Below, one piece after another: positions 58,761 to 64,000 of a stretch of DNA of 64,000 nt. The first letter of the stretch is position 1. The number at the start of each line of letters is the position of its first letter. Position numbers and translations under genes: made by a program. Under the pieces are notes generated by a model. It was not told where the DNA came from. It did not search any database and was given only the letters and a program-made list of their open reading frames with translations. The DNA is taken from contig NZ_BBWV01000004.1 in NCBI RefSeq assembly GCF_000974785.1, positions 124,001 through 188,000 on the forward strand, given 5' to 3'. This DNA comes from Flavihumibacter petaseus NBRC 106054 (GTDB lineage Bacteria > Bacteroidota > Bacteroidia > Chitinophagales > Chitinophagaceae).

Positions 58761-59702
58761 TTAGAATGGGTTTCTCACAGCATCCAGGAATTCTTCCATT
58801 AAAATTCGTACAATTTTTCCAGCTGGAAGAATATCTTTTACCAGCGCACTGACCTGTCCGATCTCCAGTTCACCGGCTTCCAGGTCACCTTCAAACATCC
58901 CTTTTTTGGCGCGGGCACGGCCAAGCAATGATTTCAGTTCTTCGGGTGTAGCACCACGCTGTTCAGCTGCTGCAACCTGCCGGAAGAATTCATTCTTCAA
59001 CAGGCGGACCGGAACCAGCTTTTTGAGGCTCAGCAGGGTATCGCCTTCTTCCGCGGCCGTTACGGCTGCTTTGAAGGCCGGATGGTTACTGGATTCCTCA
59101 CTGGCCACAAACCTCGTTCCTACTTGTCCGCCCTCCGCTCCCAGCACCATTGACGCCAATAACTGCCTTCCCGTTGCAATGCCCCCTGCCGCAATTACAG
59201 GAATTTTTACAGCAGCCCGCACAGCCGGGATCAGCACCATCGTGGTTGTCTCTTCCCGGCCGTTATGGCCACCTGCTTCGAACCCCTCGGCGACTACGGC
59301 ATCACAACCAGCCGCTTCTGCTTTCCTCGCGAATTTGCTGCTACCCACTACATGAACAACGGTAAGCCCCTTTTCTTTCAGAATGCCGGTATAGGTTGCA
59401 GGGTTGCCTGCCGACGTAAATATTATTTTCACCCCCTCCTTGATGATGATCTCCATGATCCGTTCAATATCAGGATACATAAGCGGCACATTCACCCCAA
59501 AAGGCTTGTCAGTTGCTGCCTTACACTTCCGGATATGTTCCTGCAATACTTCCGGATACATGCTTCCGCTGCCGATCAGGCCAAGGCCACCGGCATTACT
59601 GACTGCACTGGCCAGCCGCCAGCCGCTTGTCCACACCATGCCGGCCTGAACTATCGGGTACTGGATGCCGAACAGCCGGCAGATCCGATTGTTTTCAAAC
59701 AT
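58761..59702 (-). CDS. Nitronate monooxygenase / 2-nitropropane dioxygenase-like
   Basis: FMN-dependent TIM-barrel enzyme of 313 residues that oxidises alkyl nitronates, in the NMO/NPD family. The N-terminal GIQYPIVQAGMVWTSG motif is standard, FMN contacts lie in GFEAGGHNGR and AAGGIATGRQ (with the conserved His of the GGHxG motif), and LGAEGGQVGTRF holds the phosphate. Related enoyl reductases (FabK) share the fold, so FabK-like function cannot be excluded. It follows the sugar nucleotidyltransferase gene by 26 bp in the same direction and precedes the CarboxypepD_reg gene. Confidence 0.87.
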   Translation of the reverse strand: MFENNRICRLFGIQYPIVQAGMVWTSGWRLASAVSNAGGLGLIGSGSMYPEVLQEHIRKCKAATDKPFGVNVPLMYPDIERIMEIIIKEGVKIIFTSAGNPATYTGILKEKGLTVVHVVGSSKFARKAEAAGCDAVVAEGFEAGGHNGREETTTMVLIPAVRAAVKIPVIAAGGIATGRQLLASMVLGAEGGQVGTRFVASEESSNHPAFKAAVTAAEEGDTLLSLKKLVPVRLLKNEFFRQVAAAEQRGATPEELKSLLGRARAKKGMFEGDLEAGELEIGQVSALVKDILPAGKIVRILMEEFLDAVRNPF

Positions 59703-59728
59703 TCCCTGTTGTTTTATGGATAAAAGAC

Positions 59729-60727
59729 CTACCGCTTTCCGAGGTCTATATCTGTATTGTCACCAATATTAAGGCTCCTGCTTTCGCCCCTGACCTCGGT
59801 ATCTGAACCGATCAGGGAATGCGTCAGCACAATGTCTTTAAGGTCAGAAAAGGCACCGATGATCGAATCCTTGATAATGCTGTCGGTAATCGTGACACAT
59901 TCCCCGATGGCAACGTTGGGACCGATAATACTGTTGGAAATATCACATCCTGCAGCGATGCTTACCGGCGGAACAATGATGGTATTCTCAAACTGCTGTT
60001 CGTCTGCGATGGACTGCCCCATTTTCCGCAGCAGGGTGGCGTTGCTTTCCAGCAGGGTTTCTTTCTTCCCGCAGTCGAACCAGTTCTGCACCTTGAAGGA
60101 TCGGATCACCGCCCCGCGCTGGATCATGCATTCAAGTGCATCAGTCAGGTTGAACTCCCCGTATGAGGTGACATTGTCGCGGATATTATTGTCCAGGCAG
60201 TTGAACAGCACACCGGTTTCGCGGATCCGGTAGATGCCCACCAGCGCCATATTGCTCTTGGGTATTTGCGGCTTTTCCACCACCCTCGTGATCTGGCCAT
60301 CTTCATTGATCTCTGCCACACCGAAATCCCGCGGATCGTCCACCCGCTTTACACAAAGCAGGCTGCTTTCACTGTTGATCACGGCCCTTACATCATATTC
60401 ACAGATACTGTCGCCCAGTACAATGATCACCTCGTCTTCCTGTACCAGGTCACGTGTGAGCAGGATCGCATGCCCGATACCCAGCCTTTCGTTTTGCTGG
60501 ATAAAATGCGTGTTGAGGTCAGGATATTTTTCCCGCACAAAATCCTGGATCTTATCCCCCAGGTACCCGATGATAAAAATGAACTCATTCACGCCTGCGT
60601 CGACCAGCTGGTCAACGATAATGCTGAGAATGGTTTTCCCTGCCAACGGGATCAGGGCTTTGGGTTGTGTATAAGTATGGGGACGTAGTTTGGTGCCGGC
60701 ACCAGCTACAGGAATAATCGCTTTCAT
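59729..60727 (-). CDS. Sugar-phosphate nucleotidyltransferase with left-handed beta-helix tail
   Basis: Nucleotidyltransferase of 332 residues of the RmlA/GlmU type. The N-terminal domain has the nucleotide loop VAGAGTKLRPHT (7-18) and KALIPLAGK (23-31), LGDSICEY with the metal-binding Asp, and GEFNLTDALE. The C-terminal third (about 240-320) has the hexapeptide-repeat pattern (ISNSIIGPNVAIGECVTITDSIIKDSIIG). It likely activates glucose-1-phosphate or a similar sugar with dTTP or UTP for cell-surface polysaccharide synthesis; the acceptor sugar is unclear. It is divergent from glyA, with 83 bp between the starts. Confidence 0.88.
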   Translation of the reverse strand: MKAIIPVAGAGTKLRPHTYTQPKALIPLAGKTILSIIVDQLVDAGVNEFIFIIGYLGDKIQDFVREKYPDLNTHFIQQNERLGIGHAILLTRDLVQEDEVIIVLGDSICEYDVRAVINSESSLLCVKRVDDPRDFGVAEINEDGQITRVVEKPQIPKSNMALVGIYRIRETGVLFNCLDNNIRDNVTSYGEFNLTDALECMIQRGAVIRSFKVQNWFDCGKKETLLESNATLLRKMGQSIADEQQFENTIIVPPVSIAAGCDISNSIIGPNVAIGECVTITDSIIKDSIIGAFSDLKDIVLTHSLIGSDTEVRGESRSLNIGDNTDIDLGKR

Positions 60728-60784
60728 CCGGAGGTTTTTTCAAAGGCCGATAGGATGACAGGCCTCAACTGGGCGTAAATTACC

Positions 60785-60792
60785 TATTTTTG
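60785..60792 (+). promoter_or_regulatory. Candidate -7 element of glyA
   Basis: TATTTTTG matches TAnnTTTG exactly and lies 18 bases before the ATG at 60811, giving a leader of about 12 bases. No good TTG is seen at the right distance upstream. Confidence 0.5.
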
Positions 60793-60810
60793 CGGCAAAT
60801 TTTAAAAAGC

Positions 60811-62091
60811 ATGCAACAAGACGCTCTGGTCTTCGATTTGATCCGCAAGGAATTGGAAAGACAAAGGCACGGTATCGAGCTGATTGCCTCAGAAAACTTC
60901 ACTTCTCTCCAGGTCATTCAGGCTATGGGCAGCGTGCTGACGAACAAATACGCTGAAGGCTACCCAGGCCGCCGTTACTACGGAGGTTGCGAAGTAGTTG
61001 ACCAGGTAGAACAACTCGCCATCGACCGTATCAGGGAAGCATTCGGTTGCGAATACGCTAACGTGCAACCGCACAGTGGTGCCCAGGCTAATGCAGCCCT
61101 GATGCTGGCCATCCTGCAACCGGGTGACACCATCCTGGGCCTCGACCTGTCAATGGGCGGTCACCTTACCCACGGATCACCGGTCAACTTCAGCGGAAAG
61201 CTGTATAATCCCGTTTTTTACGGGGTGGAAAAAGAAACCGGCCGCGTTGACTATGCGATGCTTGAAAAACAGGCCCGGGATCACAAACCCAAATTGATCA
61301 TCTGCGGCGCTTCCGCGTATAGCCGCGACTGGGATTATGCCCGCATCCGCAAGGTGGCTGACGAAGTCGGCGCTTTCGTGATGTGCGATATGGCGCACCC
61401 TGCAGGACTCATTGCGAAAGGTTTGTTGAGCTCTCCCTTTGACCACTGTCATTTTGTGACTTCCACTACGCATAAAACCCTGAGAGGCCCCCGTGGCGGC
61501 ATCATCCTGATGAAAAAGGACGGTGACAATCCATTTGGCCTGAAAGATACCAAGGGCAATATCCGTCCCATGAGCAACCTGATCGACATGGCGGTATTCC
61601 CCGGCACCCAGGGCGGTCCGCTGGAACATGTGATCGCTGCCAAGGCAGTTGCCTTCGGTGAATTGCTGAGCGACAGCTTTACCGCTTATGCGAAACAGAT
61701 CGTCGAAAACGCCCAGGCCATGTCCAAAGCGCTTAATGATCGCGGTTACCAGATCATCAGCGGCGGAACGGACAACCACCTGATGCTGATCGATCTCCGG
61801 AATAAGAATATCAGCGGCAAAAAGGCCGAACAGGTGCTGGGCAAGGCAGAGATCACCCTGAACAAGAACATGGTGCCCTTTGACGACAAGAGCGCATTTG
61901 TGACTTCCGGAATCCGGGTGGGTGTACCGGCCATCACCAGCCGCGGTATGCTGGCAAACCATATGGAGTTTGTGGTGAATGCCATTGACCAGGTATTGAT
62001 GAATGCAGACGACGAGGCACTGATCGCTAAAGTGCGCAAGGAAGTAAACGGCTTTATGGAACAGTTTCCGTTATATCCCGAACTCGGATAA
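60811..62091 (+). CDS. glyA: Serine hydroxymethyltransferase
   Basis: PLP enzyme of 426 residues that converts serine and tetrahydrofolate to glycine and 5,10-methylene-tetrahydrofolate, the main source of one-carbon units. Family motifs are complete: [12 protein letters not shown] (21-32), [11 protein letters not shown] (51-61), PHSGAQAN (87-94), DMAHPAGLI and the PLP Lys222 in [13 protein letters not shown]. Length is usual for the bacterial enzyme. The ATG at 60811 starts at the expected residue; earlier in-frame codons from 60790 overlap the promoter. It is followed 77 bp later by the DUF4293 gene. Confidence 0.97.
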   Translation: MQQDALVFDLIRKELERQRHGIELIASENFTSLQVIQAMGSVLTNKYAEGYPGRRYYGGCEVVDQVEQLAIDRIREAFGCEYANVQPHSGAQANAALMLAILQPGDTILGLDLSMGGHLTHGSPVNFSGKLYNPVFYGVEKETGRVDYAMLEKQARDHKPKLIICGASAYSRDWDYARIRKVADEVGAFVMCDMAHPAGLIAKGLLSSPFDHCHFVTSTTHKTLRGPRGGIILMKKDGDNPFGLKDTKGNIRPMSNLIDMAVFPGTQGGPLEHVIAAKAVAFGELLSDSFTAYAKQIVENAQAMSKALNDRGYQIISGGTDNHLMLIDLRNKNISGKKAEQVLGKAEITLNKNMVPFDDKSAFVTSGIRVGVPAITSRGMLANHMEFVVNAIDQVLMNADDEALIAKVRKEVNGFMEQFPLYPELG

Positions 62092-62125
62092 CCGTTTTCT
62101 CTTCTTTGTTTTAACTTCTTCCTGT

Positions 62126-62164
62126 TAACTTTATGCATGACCAGTTTTGGTCAGGTTAACTTTA
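62126..62164 (+). repeat. Direct repeat GTTAACTTTA with an inverted repeat between
   Basis: GTTAACTTTA occurs at 62124-62133 and again at 62155-62164, 31 bp apart, just before the DUF4293 start. Between them TGACCA and TGGTCA form a 6-bp stem (62138-62153). Each copy contains TAACTTTA, close to a -7 element. Confidence 0.45.
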
Positions 62165-62168
62165 CGCT

Positions 62169-62594
62169 ATGATCCAACGTATACAAACTGTATGGCTGGC
62201 ACTGGCTGCTGTTTGCGGCTTCCTGATGGCCCGGGTTCCCTTGTTCAGCGCAACCCTGGCAGATAAATCGATCCGGTCTTACCTGGCTTCTGAGAGCCTG
62301 TTAAGCTTCGCCCTCATTATCGGAGTCGCCTGCCTGGCTACTGTTGCAATATTTCTCTATAAAAAACGGCCCACACAATACAATATGGCCATCATTGGCG
62401 CCCTGCTGTCGATAGTGGTGATCGGCCTCCAGGTTTATGCCGTGGAAGGGTTCAAGAAATCAGTTCCCCTGATGCAAGGCACCTATAAATGGGGCGGACT
62501 GCTTCCAATTGCCATGGTGATCTTCCTGTTCCTGGCTGCGCGTGGCATCAGGAAGGATGAGAAGCTGATCAAATCGCTGGACAGGCTGAGGTAG
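62169..62594 (+). CDS. DUF4293 membrane protein
   Basis: Membrane protein of 141 residues with four hydrophobic segments (about 5-24, 44-64, 74-93, 108-128) in the arrangement of DUF4293, a Bacteroidota family often found next to rho or glyA-like housekeeping genes. The start MIQRIQTVWLALAA is a family signature. It has no catalytic motif. It is 77 bp downstream of glyA in the same direction. The function is unknown. Confidence 0.88.
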   Translation: MIQRIQTVWLALAAVCGFLMARVPLFSATLADKSIRSYLASESLLSFALIIGVACLATVAIFLYKKRPTQYNMAIIGALLSIVVIGLQVYAVEGFKKSVPLMQGTYKWGGLLPIAMVIFLFLAARGIRKDEKLIKSLDRLR

Positions 62595-62937
62595 TTTAGT
62601 TGTTGAAGAGTTTACCCACCTACGCTAAAGCTTCTGTGGGCGAAGGAAGTGTGGCTGTTTCACCCCCTGGGTTATAGATACCCGGGGCCTTGTAGGTAAT
62701 CACATCGATTAACTGAGCAAAACCTCACGAAAGCTCTGTTTTGACTAATGGGCTCCTCTGAAACTATTCACGAAAGCCTGTTTTACCGGAATGATACCGG
62801 ATTGAAGCTGGAATGGTCCTGCAATGGCATTGCAATAGGTATGCGAAATCCGCGGTTGCGTCCACCTGGCATCCCCTTACCAATGAGTTACCATCGAGTT
62901 ACCTTTGAGGTGGCATGCAGGTCTGATTGGCCCCGGA
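62595..62937. other. Gene-free region with dispersed repeat and hairpin
   Basis: About 340 bp between DUF4293 and the convergent PhyH-family gene. It holds the dispersed repeat at 62616-62642 and a hairpin at 62664-62687 (CCCC-GGGT pairing with ACCC-GGGG, one bulged T). Short frames in the rest show no protein-like pattern. Confidence 0.55.
62616..62642 (+). repeat. Dispersed 27-bp palindromic repeat, copy B
   Basis: Begins CCACCTACGCTAAAGCTTC and ends GTGGGCG. It matches the element at 49737-49763 (opposite strand) at 24 of 27 positions. Both copies are intergenic and near other GC-rich hairpins. Confidence 0.65.
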
Positions 62938-63654
62938 TCATCTTCTATGGGTGGAAACAGGAACCAGCCTTTCCGACCATTGCAAGGGAGCGGGTAACTC
63001 CTGCCGGCTGAATTCGAGGTGTATGACCCTTCTTCCCTTTTCATTACTGGTGCGGAATGTACCGTGGGCCAACAGAGGTTTCATCAGCATCACACCACCC
63101 GAACTAACCCTGCAGGTAACTGTTTCCGACTGCTGAACCTGATTGCAATCCCGCCTGATCCCGGATAAATGGCTCCCCGGAACAACGTGAAGGGCGCCGT
63201 TCTGTTCATCTGTTTCATCCAGGTGTATGCGCACCGTAATATTATCTTCCAGCAAAGCAACCGGCGGCTGCACTGCGTATTGGTCCTGCTTGACGGTCCA
63301 CGGGCCAAAACCGGTTGCTTCGGCCTTTTCAGCAACGGAGATGGTCAGGTCCTGGTGAAAGGCGACGAACCAGTTGGAAGCAGGCGGTTTGTCGAAGTAG
63401 ATTGACTTCACCAGGAAATATCCTTTGCCGGCCCGGTCCCCGATCAACCGTTTCAATGCAGGGGTAAAAATCAAAGGGATGGCTGCAGGAATTTCCTTCA
63501 GCAATTGCCGGACGGCAAATAATGCAGTTGAACGCCGAAAGGTGGGACGGGAAGATTCCTGCTTTTTCAACAGATTACCAATAGCGGCAATTTCAGCTGG
63601 CGCATAAATACCATTTACAATTTCAAACCCATCCCTTGAAATTTCAGCTTGCAT
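62938..63654 (-). CDS. Phytanoyl-CoA dioxygenase (PhyH) family protein
   Basis: Non-heme Fe(II)/2-oxoglutarate oxygenase-like protein of 238 residues. The facial-triad His-x-Asp is HQD at residues 100-102, the distal His is His195 in LLAHGTF, and Arg207 in KGRRVIH could bind 2-oxoglutarate. The double-stranded beta-helix core runs between them (VRIHLDETDEQNGALHVVPGSH). Members hydroxylate small molecules or amino acids; the substrate is unknown. The ATG at 63654 was chosen since earlier in-frame residues belong to the 3' end of the neighbouring gene. It follows the partial hypothetical by 8 bp. Confidence 0.87.
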   Translation of the reverse strand: MQAEISRDGFEIVNGIYAPAEIAAIGNLLKKQESSRPTFRRSTALFAVRQLLKEIPAAIPLIFTPALKRLIGDRAGKGYFLVKSIYFDKPPASNWFVAFHQDLTISVAEKAEATGFGPWTVKQDQYAVQPPVALLEDNITVRIHLDETDEQNGALHVVPGSHLSGIRRDCNQVQQSETVTCRVSSGGVMLMKPLLAHGTFRTSNEKGRRVIHLEFSRQELPAPLQWSERLVPVSTHRR

Positions 63655-63662
63655 ACAACAAT

Positions 63663-63998
63663 TCAATTGTCGTTGGTTTCCCTGGAGACGCCATACCGGA
63701 TACCTGCGTCTGCAAAAAATTGTTTGATCAGCGCCCATTTCTGATTGCAATCCTCTCCTAAGGTCATCCCATCATGACTACCCCTGAACCTCCTGCATTC
63801 AAAACAGATCTCCAGAAAGGCGATCACCTGCCTGTCTTCTCCCAGGAACAGGATGGCATTTCTGGGATTATAGCACATTTGGACAGACCCGATCGTGTTA
63901 ACACCTTTCGGTACCGTGTAGCCTCCCCTGAATCCGTAATTAACAAGCAGGTCAGACAGCCGTTCAATCTGCCGCAGGGTCAGTGTTTTAATTTCTGA
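63663..63998 (-). CDS. Hypothetical protein, N-terminus beyond window edge
   Basis: The frame is open from the last codon of the window down to a TGA at 63663, giving the C-terminal 111 residues (SEIKTLTLRQIERLSDLL at the window edge). The pattern CYNPRNAILFLGEDRQVIAFLEICFEC with two Cys and GMTLGEDCNQKWALIKQFFADAGI is like small Bacteroidota hypothetical proteins that I have seen without function. It runs with the PhyH-family gene 8 bp downstream. Start and total length lie outside the window. Confidence 0.6.
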   Translation of the reverse strand, partial: SEIKTLTLRQIERLSDLLVNYGFRGGYTVPKGVNTIGSVQMCYNPRNAILFLGEDRQVIAFLEICFECRRFRGSHDGMTLGEDCNQKWALIKQFFADAGIRYGVSRETNDN

Positions 63999-64000
63999 AA

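Noticed and set aside
61177-61962. Long antisense frame of 261 codons
   Set aside because: It lies wholly inside glyA, whose motifs are complete. Long antisense frames are common in codon-biased genes.
62748-63011. 87-codon plus-strand frame after DUF4293
   Set aside because: It runs into the convergent PhyH-family gene, has no domain pattern, and its composition is not protein-like.
1-64000. CRISPR arrays, rRNA, insertion sequences, prophage
   Set aside because: No regularly spaced identical repeats with unique spacers, no rRNA-like conserved segments and no transposase, integrase or phage structural proteins were recognised.

Overview
The window looks like a chromosomal segment of a member of Bacteroidota, most probably Chitinophagaceae or a close relative. 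This is an inference from several signs: a type IX secretion sorting domain (6317-8008), TonB-dependent and CarboxypepD_reg proteins, FISUMP-domain, DUF4856 and DUF4293 proteins, many lipoproteins, LytTR and NarL two-component pairs, and promoters of the TTG-N20-TAnnTTTG type with little Shine-Dalgarno signal. About 62 protein genes and two tRNA genes (Pro-TGG, Ser-GCT) are supported. I saw no rRNA, CRISPR array, prophage or intact insertion sequence.

Layout. 1-4756 (minus): a three-gene unit of PQQ-dependent dehydrogenase lipoprotein, CPA1 Na+/H+ antiporter and glucuronate isomerase (cut by the window edge). 4791-9428: bestrophin-like channel plus DinB protein, a T9SS-secreted protein, and a DUF1624 acyltransferase followed by what looks like a LuxR regulator stump. 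9608-15640 (plus): the most distinctive locus, a tight operon of DUF4856 lipoprotein, imelysin-like lipoprotein, a full vitamin K-dependent gamma-carboxylase-type HTTM protein, and a FecA-like TonB-dependent receptor. It is likely an iron or metal uptake system. 15644-28035: two large paralogous FAD/4Fe-4S oxidoreductases; the first heads an operon with YjbQ and a 3-hydroxyisobutyrate-dehydrogenase-like enzyme, and the second is divergent from a c-heme/FG-GAP protein. Between them lie a FISUMP protein, a gene-free stretch with helically phased short repeats, tRNA-Pro, and a MarR-led operon whose promoter spacer is filled by a perfect palindrome.

28050-44240: EEP phosphatase, a FISUMP lipoprotein, a four-gene signalling operon (small protein, 7TM protein, HisKA_3 kinase, NarL regulator), glycosyltransferase, UbiA-like protein, FtsX-type permease, GNAT, three exported proteins (one with a macroglobulin-like region and a TonB plug but no barrel), and a LytS/LytTR pair. 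44251-49666: alpha/beta hydrolase, SMUG2-type uracil-DNA glycosylase, YciI and SnoaL proteins, small lipoproteins and an orphan NarL regulator. 49667-64000: tRNA-Ser, dnaA, a split 5'-nucleotidase, COG2509 flavoprotein, an ABC-2 exporter with a coiled-coil protein, nitronate monooxygenase, sugar nucleotidyltransferase, glyA, DUF4293, a PhyH-family dioxygenase and a partial hypothetical.

Several convergent pairs overlap or abut, so the region is compact. All functional statements are from reading the translated sequences; no database search was run.
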